NCBI GenBank assembly: GCA_016710285.1 | Contig: JADJXR010000001.1 | Coordinates: 4,094,501 to 4,158,500, forward strand | Source: Chlorobiota bacterium | GTDB taxonomy: Bacteria > Bacteroidota > Ignavibacteria > OLB7 | Direction of reading: 5' to 3' | Length of the DNA stretch: 64,000 bases | Part shown: piece after piece, positions 8,183 to 18,063 of the stretch | Numbering within the stretch: the first letter of the stretch is position 1 | Layout of the letters: the number at the start of each line of letters is the position of its first letter | Notes under the pieces: generated by a model | The model's input: only the letters and a program-made list of their open reading frames with translations | What the model was told of the DNA's origin: nothing | The model's database searches: none | Made by a program: the position numbers and the translations under genes

Positions 8183-9400
8183 ATGATCTCATTCTCCGAA
8201 GCTCTCTCCATTGTCCTTGCCAACAGCACACGCACAATGCCGGTGGAAACCGTCCCGTTGGTGCTGGCGGCGGGGCGCGTCCTGGCAACATCCATCATCG
8301 CTGCCGAGAACATCCCCCCTGCCCCAAACTCCGCAATGGATGGCTATGCTATCCACGCTGAAGATGTCACCTCGGCATCGGTAGATATGCCGATTCCACT
8401 TCAGGTTATTGGGGAATCCGCCGCCGGTGCTCCGTTTGCCGGGGCCGTTGGGCGGGGTCAAGCGGTGCGGATTATGACCGGAGGCATTCTGCCGGAAGGG
8501 GCAACCGGCGTGATTGAAGTTGAAGCAACCTCCGAAGCCGAGGCCACCGTTCTGGTTCGCCGCGCAATCCGTTTGTGGGAATCGGTGCGGCCGGCTGGGG
8601 AAGATGTTCAGCAAGGGACCGAGGTGATTACCGCAGGGAAGCGGCTTACCCCCGGCGACGTAGGTGTGCTGGCATCGCTGGGAATCGTCAACGTCCCCGT
8701 CCGCACCAAGCCAATTGTGGGGCTGCTGGCAACGGGGAACGAACTTGTTGAGCCGTTCCGAACTCCATCGCTTGGCCAAATCCGCAACAGCTCGCTCCCA
8801 ACCCTGTACGCGTTGTGCAACGATTTCGGAGCCGAGCCGATTGACCTAGGCATTGCCGGCGACGACCGCGACGCACTTCTGGAAGCCATTGAACAAGGGC
8901 TACGGTACGATCTGCTGGTGACCACCGGAGGGGTTTCCGCCGGGGAGTATGACCTTGTGCAGAACATTTTGCCGGAGCTTGGGGTTGGCGTGCAATTCCA
9001 TCAAGTCAACATCCGCCCCGGGAAGCCGGTGATGTTTGGAACCTACCACGTGGCCTCCGAGCGCACCCTGGTGTTCGGGCTGCCTGGGAATCCGGTTTCC
9101 ACGGCCATTACCTTCCATCAATTCGTTCTTCCGGCAATGCGAGCAATGTTGGGGATGACCGAGCAGCCGGTTCGGATGGCTGCCCGGTTGCGTTCCCCAA
9201 TCAAGAAAACCGATAGCAAACGGCACTTCATCCGCGGCATCTTCAGCACCGATGAAACCGGATTTCCCACCGTTGCCACCACTGGCACGCAGTCCAGCGG
9301 CGCGCTCTCCTCTATCAGCAAGGCCAACTGCTTGATTCTGCTGGCCGAGAACGATGGCTTTCAGGAAACGGGGGATATTGTTACCATTGAGCTGCTGTAG
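8183..9400 (+). CDS. moeA: Molybdopterin molybdenumtransferase MoeA
   Basis: A 405-residue cytoplasmic enzyme that inserts molybdate into adenylated molybdopterin in molybdenum-cofactor synthesis. Signature stretches are PAPNSAMDGYAIHAEDV near residue 45, RIMTGGILPEGA, VGLLATGNELVEPF, the MoCF motif TTGGVSAGEYDLV and the late FGLPGNPVSTAITF. Length is normal for the family. ATG 8183 gives the canonical N terminus MISFSEAL. An upstream in-frame ATG at 8084 would add 33 residues without family resemblance. No other moa/mob/moe genes or molybdoenzymes lie in the window. Confidence 0.95.
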   Translation: MISFSEALSIVLANSTRTMPVETVPLVLAAGRVLATSIIAAENIPPAPNSAMDGYAIHAEDVTSASVDMPIPLQVIGESAAGAPFAGAVGRGQAVRIMTGGILPEGATGVIEVEATSEAEATVLVRRAIRLWESVRPAGEDVQQGTEVITAGKRLTPGDVGVLASLGIVNVPVRTKPIVGLLATGNELVEPFRTPSLGQIRNSSLPTLYALCNDFGAEPIDLGIAGDDRDALLEAIEQGLRYDLLVTTGGVSAGEYDLVQNILPELGVGVQFHQVNIRPGKPVMFGTYHVASERTLVFGLPGNPVSTAITFHQFVLPAMRAMLGMTEQPVRMAARLRSPIKKTDSKRHFIRGIFSTDETGFPTVATTGTQSSGALSSISKANCLILLAENDGFQETGDIVTIELL

Positions 9401-9459
9401 AACCGAATTGTTGGTGAAGCAGGCAGCAACTCTTCAAACCCACAAACCGATTGTAGCCC

Positions 9460-12400
9460 ATGATGAACCGATCAATGGCTCAACAAAAACTGCGATGGTG
9501 GAACCTTTGTTGCATCATCCTGCTTGCCGTTGCTGCCAACCCACTGCACGCGCAGCAAGACCCCTTGTTCACCTTCCTCCCCCCCAGCGAAACGGGTGTC
9601 ACCTTTGCAAACCCGATTTTGGAGACCCAGGATTACAACATCAACGTCTTCATCTACGCCTACAACGGGGCAGGCGTGGCGGTTGGCGATGTCAACGGCG
9701 ACGCGCTTCCCGATCTTTTCTTTGGCTCATCGCAAGGCTCCTGCAAGCTGTACCTCAATCGCGGCAATTTCCGGTTTGACGATGCAACCCAATCGGCTGG
9801 CCTTGCCGACTCCACCGGGGTGCATTTCGGCGTTTCGATGATAGATATTGATGGCGATCAAGACTTAGATATTTATCTGTGCAAAGAATTTGAGCCGAAT
9901 AAATTATTCATCAATAATGGCAACGGAACCTTTACCGAGCGGGCCAAAGAATATGGATTGGATTGGAATGGGTTCAGCATGCAGGCTGCGTTTTTCGATT
10001 ACGACCGCGATGGCGATCTGGATATGTATTTGGGGCTAAATGGGCGCGGATCCAACAACCCACAAGTAGCACTAAGCGCAAGCAACACAACCTCAGATTA
10101 TTTATTTCGTGGCCAGCCCGATCAGCTGTTCCGAAACAATGGAAACCGAACATTCACGAACGTCACAAAAGAAGCAGCCATTTTTGATAATGGATTTTGC
10201 CAAAGCGTTGCTATCGGTGATGTAAACAACGACGGCTGGCCCGACATTTACCTTGCTAACGATTTTGATGTTCGTGATATTCTTTACCTTAACAATCACA
10301 ACGGCACATTCCGCGATGCCTCGCGCCAAGCATTTCGGCATACCTCGGCAGCAAGTATGGGAACAGATATTGCCGATTTTAATAACGATGGCCTGTTAGA
10401 TATTATCAGCCTTGATATGCTTCCGGAGGATCACAAACGCCGGATGTCCCATATTGGCGTTGGTCCAATTTATTCCCCTATTTATGATTCCACGCAGATG
10501 ACCCGAAATGTGCTGCAATTAAATCTTGGGAACGGCAGCTTTGCCGACATTGGCCAGCTTGTAGGAATCGCCGAAACCGATTGGAGCTGGGCAGCGTTAT
10601 TTGAGGATTTCGACAATGATGGCAACAAGGATCTGTTCGTCACCAACGGCTATAAACGTGATGTTGGCAATTTAGATATCACATTCAATATTCAGCGCAC
10701 GCGCATGGACCCGGTTACCTTGTACCGGAATATCCCCACAACCCGCTTGCAGAATTATATCTTCCGAAATAATGGAGACCTCACATTTAGCAAGTACAAC
10801 AATCAATGGGGAATCACTCAAATTATTAATTCCAACGGCGCAGTTGTGTGCGATTTGGATCGCGACGGCGATCTGGATATCGTCACCAACAATGTTGACA
10901 GCGTCGCGTTTTTGTACCGGAACAATGCTGCTCAACGTTCGCTTGGACGATATTTGCGCGTTGCACTGCGCGGAAAATCGCCAAACACCGAAGGGATTGG
11001 GGCACGCATTGAGCTTTGGGCTGGCGGTAATTATCAATTGCGCGAGGTGTACCGGAATCGTGGATATCTATCCTCTGTTGAGCCGATCACCCACATGGGC
11101 GTGGCCAACGCAACCGTTGTGGATTCGCTAAAAGTGACCTGGCCCGATGGCTCCGTTCAATGGTTGCGCAATGTGGCAACAAACCAGACCCTATCCGTTT
11201 CGCAGTCGGAAGCATCTGCCCAGCCGACGGTGGCCGCAACGCCTTCCATCACTCCATTATTTACCGACGCAGGGAAGGACGTGTTGAAATTCACCCATCG
11301 CGAAAATGGAGAGTACGATGACTTCAAGCGAGAGCGGCTGATACCGCGGCGGTTTTCCAAAAATGGTCCCGGAATTGCCAGCGGCGATGTCAATGGCGAT
11401 CATCTGGAGGACCTGTTTATCGGCGGAGCAAAAGGAATTGATGGCAAGATATTTTTGCAGAAACCGGACGGGACGTTTTCCCAAACCGTCCAGCACTCCA
11501 TTGCTGCCGACTCCACCAGCGAGGACATGGGCGCACTGCTGTTCGATGCCGACAACGATGGTGATAACGACCTGTACGTTGTCAGCGGCGGGAATGAGTT
11601 CGATGCCAACGCATCAGAATTGCAGGACCGTTTGTATCTGAACGATGGCAAAGGGAAACTCACCCGCGCCACTGCCGCGCTTCCGCGAATGCTTACCAGC
11701 GGTTCGTGCGTGATTGCTGCCGATTACGATGCCGACGGCGATCTTGATCTGTTCGTTGGCGGGCGCGTGGTCCCCGGGGCGTATCCAACTTCCCCCCGCA
11801 GCTATCTTCTGCGGAACGACAAAGGAAAATTCACCGATGTCACCGCGGCCGTTGCCCCTGGGTTGGAAACCGTGGGGATGGTCTCGGGTGCGATCTGGAC
11901 CGATGCCGACAACGATAACGCCGTTGACCTGTTTATTGTTGGCGAGTGGATGGCCCCGCGGCTGTTCCGCAACAGCAAAGGGAAATTCCAAGACATCACC
12001 CCAAGCACCGGATTAGAAACAGCAACGGGATGGTGGAACAGCATTATTGCCGCCGATTTTGATAACGATGGCGACATGGATTACGTGGCCGGCAACTTGG
12101 GGCTGAATACAAATTCGCGCCACAATGCTTCGCAGCAATTCCCCGTGCGGCTGTATGCCAACGACTTTGATGAAAACGGCAGCCTTGATCTGGTGATGTC
12201 CTACTACTATCAAGGAACGGAATACCCCATGCGCGACCGAACGACCATGAGCAGCCAGATGCCGGCCTATATCCGCCGCAAATATCCAACCTTCTCTGCG
12301 TTTGCAGCCTCCCCCCTTTCGGCAATGTTTTCAAAAGAGAAATTGGATTCGGCACAGCGGTTGTTCGCAACAACCTTCAGCAGCAGTTATATCGAAAATT

Positions 12401-12990
12401 TGGGTGGGGGGAAATTTGCTATACGCCCTCTTCCAATCCTGGCGCAACTCTCCCCTACGCATGGAATGATTGCCGAGGATTTCACCGGCGACGGCAATTT
12501 GGATCTTCTGCTGACCGGGAATTTCCACGGTGTGGATCAGGAGGTAATCCAGTACGACGCCGGGCAAGGGCTGCTGCTGCGTGGGGATGGGAAAGGTGGG
12601 TTTGAAGCCGAGACAATCGCCGAAAGTGGATTTTTTGCGCCGAACGATGCGCGTGGAGTTGTCTCCGTTCGCAAAGGAACCGGCAACGCCCTTTATGCCG
12701 TGGTAGCGAACAACAACGCGCCGGCCCAGGTGTTCGAACGCCAATTCCCACCCCAGGCCGGAACATTATGGAGCGTGGATAAATCGCTGGGCTACACCCA
12801 CCTTCTGCTCACCTTCGGCAACGGAAGCCAACGCCGGTATGAGTGCAGCATCGGCTCGGGGTATCTTTCGCAGTGCTCCGGCGCAATTCTTATTCCGCCA
12901 ACGGCCACCCAAGCAACCGTGTACCGTGGCGCAAAACTTCTAAAAACCATCTCCTTTTCCAAAGGAACCAAAGGGGGACAGGCACAGTGA
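9460..12990 (+). CDS. Secreted FG-GAP/VCBS repeat protein with ASPIC/UnbV domain (copy 1)
   Basis: A 1176-residue exported protein with signal peptide (CCIILLAVAANPLHAQ). Many calcium-binding FG-GAP/VCBS-type blades carry DxDxDGxxD loops, e.g. GDVNGDALPDLFFG, DIDGDQDLDIYL, DYDRDGDLDMYLG and DFDNDGDMDYVAG, implying integrin-like beta-propellers. An ASPIC/UnbV (CRTAC1-type) domain lies midway, NTEGIGARIELWAGG through VTWPDGSVQWL. The C terminus GYLSQCSGAILIPP is shared with the next gene. No T9SS sorting domain is evident. It forms a tandem pair with the paralogue starting at 13092 (101-bp gap), followed by a haloperoxidase-like gene, probably one operon. The precise role is unknown; surface adhesion or substrate binding is a family-level inference. 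ATG 9460, 9463 or 9475 are all possible starts. Confidence 0.85.
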   Translation: MMNRSMAQQKLRWWNLCCIILLAVAANPLHAQQDPLFTFLPPSETGVTFANPILETQDYNINVFIYAYNGAGVAVGDVNGDALPDLFFGSSQGSCKLYLNRGNFRFDDATQSAGLADSTGVHFGVSMIDIDGDQDLDIYLCKEFEPNKLFINNGNGTFTERAKEYGLDWNGFSMQAAFFDYDRDGDLDMYLGLNGRGSNNPQVALSASNTTSDYLFRGQPDQLFRNNGNRTFTNVTKEAAIFDNGFCQSVAIGDVNNDGWPDIYLANDFDVRDILYLNNHNGTFRDASRQAFRHTSAASMGTDIADFNNDGLLDIISLDMLPEDHKRRMSHIGVGPIYSPIYDSTQMTRNVLQLNLGNGSFADIGQLVGIAETDWSWAALFEDFDNDGNKDLFVTNGYKRDVGNLDITFNIQRTRMDPVTLYRNIPTTRLQNYIFRNNGDLTFSKYNNQWGITQIINSNGAVVCDLDRDGDLDIVTNNVDSVAFLYRNNAAQRSLGRYLRVALRGKSPNTEGIGARIELWAGGNYQLREVYRNRGYLSSVEPITHMGVANATVVDSLKVTWPDGSVQWLRNVATNQTLSVSQSEASAQPTVAATPSITPLFTDAGKDVLKFTHRENGEYDDFKRERLIPRRFSKNGPGIASGDVNGDHLEDLFIGGAKGIDGKIFLQKPDGTFSQTVQHSIAADSTSEDMGALLFDADNDGDNDLYVVSGGNEFDANASELQDRLYLNDGKGKLTRATAALPRMLTSGSCVIAADYDADGDLDLFVGGRVVPGAYPTSPRSYLLRNDKGKFTDVTAAVAPGLETVGMVSGAIWTDADNDNAVDLFIVGEWMAPRLFRNSKGKFQDITPSTGLETATGWWNSIIAADFDNDGDMDYVAGNLGLNTNSRHNASQQFPVRLYANDFDENGSLDLVMSYYYQGTEYPMRDRTTMSSQMPAYIRRKYPTFSAFAASPLSAMFSKEKLDSAQRLFATTFSSSYIENLGGGKFAIRPLPILAQLSPTHGMIAEDFTGDGNLDLLLTGNFHGVDQEVIQYDAGQGLLLRGDGKGGFEAETIAESGFFAPNDARGVVSVRKGTGNALYAVVANNNAPAQVFERQFPPQAGTLWSVDKSLGYTHLLLTFGNGSQRRYECSIGSGYLSQCSGAILIPPTATQATVYRGAKLLKTISFSKGTKGGQAQ

Positions 12991-13091
12991 CACGAAAGGC
13001 CATGAAACCAAAACGTATTCATATTTTTCAGCCGGCAACCCGCACCACAGAACGGTGTTCTGGGGAGAAACACTTGGAGAATAACAGCATC

Positions 13092-16000
13092 ATGCTCATC
13101 AATCATTCATCTTCGCCGGACGACGTGTCCCGCCGCTTGCACCGAACCGCACGTTTTCCGCTGCCAGCAGTGCTGGTTGCGGCAATCGTTGCGCTGCTTC
13201 TTCCATCGGCATCATGGGGCCAGCAATCACAGCTCTACGAATTGCTCTCCCCCACCCAAACGGGTGTTGACTTCGCTAACCGGATTAATGAGACGAAGGA
13301 GTTCAATATCCAGGAATTCATCTACGCTTATAACGGCGGCGGTGTGGGCGTTGGGGATATTAATAACGATGGCCTTCCCGACCTGTTTTTTACGGCAATG
13401 CAGTTGCAGAATAAACTGTATATCAACAAAGGGAAGTTCAAATTTGAAGACATCACCCACCAAGCTGGGCTGGTGGAGAACGACGGGATCAGCTTTGGCG
13501 TGTCCATGGTGGATATTAATGCTGATGGTTGGATGGACATTTACGTCTGCCGCCAAGATGGCCCCAATCGCTTATACATCAACAATGGGAATCTTACCTT
13601 TACCGAGCGTGCAAAAGATTTCGGATTGGCATACAGCCCCAGCAGCACCCACTCCGCATTTTTCGATTATGACCGCGATGGCGATTTGGACGTGTATATC
13701 CTTGTCAATGGCGACGCACGCGGCGAAAATTATACGCGGAAAGGATTAACCGACCGCCTGTTTCGCAACAATGGGAACAACACCTTCACCGATGTCTCGA
13801 CCGAAGCAGGAATTAACGACCGTGGCTACGGGCTTGGCGTGAGCGTGGGCGATTTAAACGATGACCAATGGCCCGACCTGTTCATTACCAATGATTTTGA
13901 AGAGCGGGATATTATTTATCTCAACAATCAGAATGGAACGTTCACCAACTCCACGAAATCCGTCACAAAACACACCACGGAATTCGGCATGGGGAACGAC
14001 ATTGCCGATTTTGATAACGACGGACATTTGGACATTGTGGCGGTGGATATGCTCCCCGAGGACCACAAACGATTGCACGGGCACATGGGAAGCCAATCGG
14101 TCTATAGCCCCTTGTTCGACAGCACGCAGTTGATGCGGAATATCCTGCTGCACAATCGTGGCAACGGAACCTTTGCCGATATCGCCTTTCTTTCCGGCAT
14201 TGCCGAAACCGATTGGAGCTGGGCCTGCCTGCTGGAAGATTTAGACAACGACGGATTTAAGGACCTGTACGTTGCCAACGGCTACAAACGCGACGTTAGC
14301 AACCTTGACGTGATCAATAATTTCAGCCGAACGATGATGGATAAAGTTTCGGCAGTGAAATTGGTCCCGACCACTCGGCTGCAGAATTACGTCTTCCGCA
14401 ATAATGGGAACCTCACCTTCAGCAAAATCACCGATCAATGGGGGTTTTCGCAAGTGATAAACACCAACGGCGCAGCCTTTGCCGACCTTGACCGCGACGG
14501 CGATCTTGATTTAGTGCTGAACAACCTTGACTCGGTTGCCTATATCTACCGCAGCAACGCAGTCGAGAATCACGTGGGGAATTATTTGCGGATAAAACTC
14601 AACGGAAAAACTCCAAACGCCGAAGGAATTGGGGCGCGAATTGATCTGTGGGCAAATGGTGGCCACCAAGTTCGCGAAGCATACCGCACACGCGGCTACC
14701 TTTCTTCGGTGGAACCAATCCCCAATTTTGGAATTGGCAAGGCCACCACTGTTGATTCGGTTCGTGTGATCTGGAGCGATGGAACGGAGCAGATGCTCCG
14801 GAACGTTGCCGCCAACCAAGTGCTGGCGTTAAATCAATCGGAGGCCAGCAAATCGACACCGCAGGCAAAGCCGCAAATGCCAGCATTATTCACCGAAATA
14901 ACCGCCGAAAACGGATTGCATTTTAACCACCGCGAGAACATCAAATGGGATGATTTCGAGCGGGAACGGTTGCTCCCCAATCGGCTTTCGCGAAATGGGC
15001 CCGGAATTGCCGTTGGCGATATTAACGGCGATAGCCGGGAGGACGTGTTCGTTGGTGGAGGGAAATTCCAGCCCGGAAAAATCTTCATTCAACTGGACGA
15101 AGGGAAATTCCAGCCGCTTCAGCAACCAAGCATCGCTGCCGACTCGATGAGCGAAGATATGGGCGCGCTGTTTTTTGATGCCGATGGCGATAACGACCTT
15201 GATCTGTACGTTGTCAGCGGCGGGAATGAATACCAAGCAGAGAGCCCAGAGCTACAGGATCGGCTGTATTTCAACGATGGCAAAGGGAATTTCAAGAAAA
15301 ATACCGACGCGCTGCCGCGGATGCTCACCAGCAGCTCATCAGTTATTGCTGCCGATTACGACGGCGATAACGACCTTGATTTGTTTGTTGCGGGACGGTG
15401 CATTCCCGGGCAATATCCGCTGAATCCGCGCAGCTATTTGCTGAATAACACCAAAGGGAAATTCAGCGACGTCACGGCAAAAATTGCCCCCGAGCTTGAC
15501 ACCGTCGGAATGGTGACATCTGCAATCTGGAGCGATTACGACAACGATGGCGATCCCGATATCCTGCTTGTTGGTGAGTGGATGACCCCTCGCGTCTTCC
15601 GCAACGATAAAGGGAAATTCAAAGATGCCACCGCCAACTCCGGATTGGAACATGAGAAAGGTTGGTGGAACAGCATCATTTCTGGGGATTTCGACAACGA
15701 TGGCGACATGGATTACATTGCCGGAAATTTGGGGCTGAACACCTCCTTGCGGATGAAGGCCTCAAAAGAACATCCAATCCGGCTTTATGCCAACGATTTC
15801 GATGACAACGGCAGCCTTGATTTAATCACCAGCTATTATTACCGGGGGATTGAATATCCAACCCGTGGCCGCCAAACAATGGCATCGCAAATGCCGCCAT
15901 TTATTCGCCGGAAATTCCCAACGTACGCGGCGTATGCGGCGGCATCAATCCAAGAAATTTTCGACAAGAAAAAATTGGATGCAGCGATCCGTCTGGAGGC

Positions 16001-16592
16001 AACGAACATGGCAAGCTCCTACATTGAAAACATAGGAAACGGGCAGTTCAAAATTTCTCAACTCCCCATCGAGGCGCAAGTGTCGCCAACATTTGGAATG
16101 ATAATCCAAGATTTTAACGCCGATGGCAACCTTGACCTGGCATTGGTCGGGAATTTTTACGCTCCCAGCCAAGACGTTGTGCGCTATGATGCCGGAAGCG
16201 GCTTGGTACTGCAAGGGGATGGCAAGGGAAACTTTACCCCGCTTACTCCAACCCAAAGCGGGTTGTTTGCAAATGATGATGCCCGCGGGATCACTGCATT
16301 GCAGCAATCGGGGACCAACTCCCTGGCAATGATTGTGGTGAACAACAACGCTCCGTCGCAGATATTCCAACGCCAATTCAGCAGCGCCGATGGCAAGCTG
16401 ATGGGTTTTGAGGATGTTGCCAAATACACCCATCTAATTCTAAAATTAGAAGACGGTCGGCAGCGGCGGTATGAGTGTTCGTATGGCTCCGGCTATCTTT
16501 CGCAATGCTCTGGGGCGATTTTAATCACGCCGCAAACGCAATCGGTGACGCTGTTCAAAGGGACGAAGCAGATAAAACAGATCAACTTTTAA
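13092..16592 (+). CDS. Secreted FG-GAP/VCBS repeat protein with ASPIC/UnbV domain (copy 2)
   Basis: A 1166-residue paralogue of the preceding gene with the same order: signal peptide (VLVAAIVALLLPSASWGQ), propeller blades with calcium loops (GDINNDGLPDLFFT, DYDRDGDLDVYIL, DLDRDGDLDLVLNN), the ASPIC/UnbV segment NAEGIGARIDLWANG, more blades, and the C-terminal GYLSQCSGAILITP. ATG 13092 is chosen because a GGAGA at 13075-13079 lies upstream and the signal peptide follows; an upstream in-frame ATG at 13002 is less convincing. The whole length is alignable to copy 1, so it arose by tandem gene duplication with clear protein divergence. The 34-bp gap to the next gene suggests co-transcription with the haloperoxidase-like enzyme. 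Confidence 0.85.
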   Translation: MLINHSSSPDDVSRRLHRTARFPLPAVLVAAIVALLLPSASWGQQSQLYELLSPTQTGVDFANRINETKEFNIQEFIYAYNGGGVGVGDINNDGLPDLFFTAMQLQNKLYINKGKFKFEDITHQAGLVENDGISFGVSMVDINADGWMDIYVCRQDGPNRLYINNGNLTFTERAKDFGLAYSPSSTHSAFFDYDRDGDLDVYILVNGDARGENYTRKGLTDRLFRNNGNNTFTDVSTEAGINDRGYGLGVSVGDLNDDQWPDLFITNDFEERDIIYLNNQNGTFTNSTKSVTKHTTEFGMGNDIADFDNDGHLDIVAVDMLPEDHKRLHGHMGSQSVYSPLFDSTQLMRNILLHNRGNGTFADIAFLSGIAETDWSWACLLEDLDNDGFKDLYVANGYKRDVSNLDVINNFSRTMMDKVSAVKLVPTTRLQNYVFRNNGNLTFSKITDQWGFSQVINTNGAAFADLDRDGDLDLVLNNLDSVAYIYRSNAVENHVGNYLRIKLNGKTPNAEGIGARIDLWANGGHQVREAYRTRGYLSSVEPIPNFGIGKATTVDSVRVIWSDGTEQMLRNVAANQVLALNQSEASKSTPQAKPQMPALFTEITAENGLHFNHRENIKWDDFERERLLPNRLSRNGPGIAVGDINGDSREDVFVGGGKFQPGKIFIQLDEGKFQPLQQPSIAADSMSEDMGALFFDADGDNDLDLYVVSGGNEYQAESPELQDRLYFNDGKGNFKKNTDALPRMLTSSSSVIAADYDGDNDLDLFVAGRCIPGQYPLNPRSYLLNNTKGKFSDVTAKIAPELDTVGMVTSAIWSDYDNDGDPDILLVGEWMTPRVFRNDKGKFKDATANSGLEHEKGWWNSIISGDFDNDGDMDYIAGNLGLNTSLRMKASKEHPIRLYANDFDDNGSLDLITSYYYRGIEYPTRGRQTMASQMPPFIRRKFPTYAAYAAASIQEIFDKKKLDAAIRLEATNMASSYIENIGNGQFKISQLPIEAQVSPTFGMIIQDFNADGNLDLALVGNFYAPSQDVVRYDAGSGLVLQGDGKGNFTPLTPTQSGLFANDDARGITALQQSGTNSLAMIVVNNNAPSQIFQRQFSSADGKLMGFEDVAKYTHLILKLEDGRQRRYECSYGSGYLSQCSGAILITPQTQSVTLFKGTKQIKQINF

Positions 16593-16626
16593 GTGCATCC
16601 ATACACAGATCATAAAAGGGAAAACC

Positions 16627-17988
16627 ATGAACCACGAGAACAAAAAAAGCAAAAGGCTTTACGCCTTGCTGGCAGCAATGCTTATTGGATGCGGAATTCT
16701 TCCATCCGCCACGGCAAAAGATGCTAACGCGGAAGGGAGCCGTTATATCCACCAGATTAACCGCCAAATTATCGAGACGATCATCAACGATGCGTTTTCG
16801 CCACCGGCGGCAAGCCGAATTTTTGCGTATGCAAACCTTGCAGCCTACCAGGCTTCCTGCTCCGGCTTCCAAGGATTTAAAACGTTAGATGGCCAATTGA
16901 ACATTATCTCTGGGATGCCAACTGCCGATCCGGCATTGGAGTACGATTGGCGCGTCAGTAGCGTTACGGCATTATGCGGAGTAGCCTCCAAATTGGTGTA
17001 TTATTACCAGAGCATTGATTCTGTTGAAGCACTCATATTGGATGAGCTGAAAGCCACCACTTCCCCCGAAGTCTTTGAACGCTCGAAGGCATTTGGGCAG
17101 CAAGTTATTGCGGCCCTGATGAAGTATGCCAAAACGGATGGATGGGGTAAAATTCAAGCAAGCCCTGAGTATAATTTTCCGCGAGGAATACCAGGCATTT
17201 GGGAACCGACTCCACCAAAATTTATGGAACCATCCGGCCCATTTATCGGCACTGTTCGTCCAATGTCTATGGGATCGGCTAGCGAATTTGATCCCGGGGC
17301 ACCGATAGAATTCAGCACGGATCCGAACAGTAGATTCTACAAACAAGCGCAGGAGGTCTATCAGATTTCCCAGAACATGACCGACGAGCAGCGGGAAATC
17401 GCGCTATTCTGGAACGACACGCCTGGTTCAACAGATTTCCTTGGGCATTTTACCCCCACAAAACGGCAAATCAATCCAACCAGCCATTGGATTAACATCA
17501 CCAGAATTGTGTGCGAGCAGCGCAATTTGGGCTTGATGGAAACCATTGAAGCATACGGGCTTGTTTCAATATCCTTGTTTGATGGCTTCCTTTCCTGCTG
17601 GAATGCGAAATACAAATACAACACCATCCGCCCTGTCAGCTATATCAACCGCTATTTTCTTGGCGACTCCACCACTCAAGCATCGTGGAAGCCATTAATT
17701 GAGACTCCATCATTCCCGGAGTATCCAAGCGGCCACAGCACTGTTAGCGCAGCTGCCGCAGTAGTGCTTACCAAACTGCTTGGCCCAATGAAATTTACCG
17801 ACGATACAGAAGTGCCATTTGGTTACCCTGCACGCACCTTCAATAATTTTATGGATGCGGCGCAAGAAGCCTCCATAAGCCGCGTGTATGGCGGTATCCA
17901 TTTCCGCGAGGGTTGCGACTCGGGCAACCGATTCGGGCAAATGATTGGCAACAACGTCGTAAAAAAATTGATCACGCGGGCAAGCTAA
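16627..17988 (+). CDS. Vanadium-dependent haloperoxidase / PAP2-type phosphatase family protein
   Basis: A 453-residue exported enzyme with a short signal sequence (LYALLAAMLIGCGILPSATA). The three active-site motifs of the vanadium haloperoxidase/acid phosphatase superfamily are present: K328-x6-R335-P336 (KYKYNTIRP), P367-SGHS, and S418-R419-x5-H425 (SRVYGGIHFREGCDSG). The third motif has Gly at position 429, where the phosphatase form H-x3-D would have Asp, and Asp at 431. The fold binds vanadate or phosphate; the reaction here could be halide oxidation or phosphate-ester hydrolysis and cannot be decided by reading. It follows the two FG-GAP genes by 34 bp and ends at a strong terminator. 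Confidence 0.82.
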   Translation: MNHENKKSKRLYALLAAMLIGCGILPSATAKDANAEGSRYIHQINRQIIETIINDAFSPPAASRIFAYANLAAYQASCSGFQGFKTLDGQLNIISGMPTADPALEYDWRVSSVTALCGVASKLVYYYQSIDSVEALILDELKATTSPEVFERSKAFGQQVIAALMKYAKTDGWGKIQASPEYNFPRGIPGIWEPTPPKFMEPSGPFIGTVRPMSMGSASEFDPGAPIEFSTDPNSRFYKQAQEVYQISQNMTDEQREIALFWNDTPGSTDFLGHFTPTKRQINPTSHWINITRIVCEQRNLGLMETIEAYGLVSISLFDGFLSCWNAKYKYNTIRPVSYINRYFLGDSTTQASWKPLIETPSFPEYPSGHSTVSAAAAVVLTKLLGPMKFTDDTEVPFGYPARTFNNFMDAAQEASISRVYGGIHFREGCDSGNRFGQMIGNNVVKKLITRAS

Positions 17989-17998
17989 TTCCGCGTAA

Positions 17999-18048
17999 TT
18001 AAAAAAAAGAAGCGTGGTTGGGAGCAATTCCAACCACGCTTCTTTGCT
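17999..18048. terminator. Bidirectional rho-independent terminator
   Basis: A perfect 15-bp inverted repeat, AAGAAGCGTGGTTGG at 18007-18021 and its complement at 18030-18044, with an 8-nt loop. An A run (18001-18008) gives a U-tract for the minus-strand kbl transcript; the other side has a short CTTCTTT for the plus-strand operon. It sits between the two convergent stop codons. Confidence 0.93.
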
Positions 18049-18063
18049 ATGGATGCCGCATTA

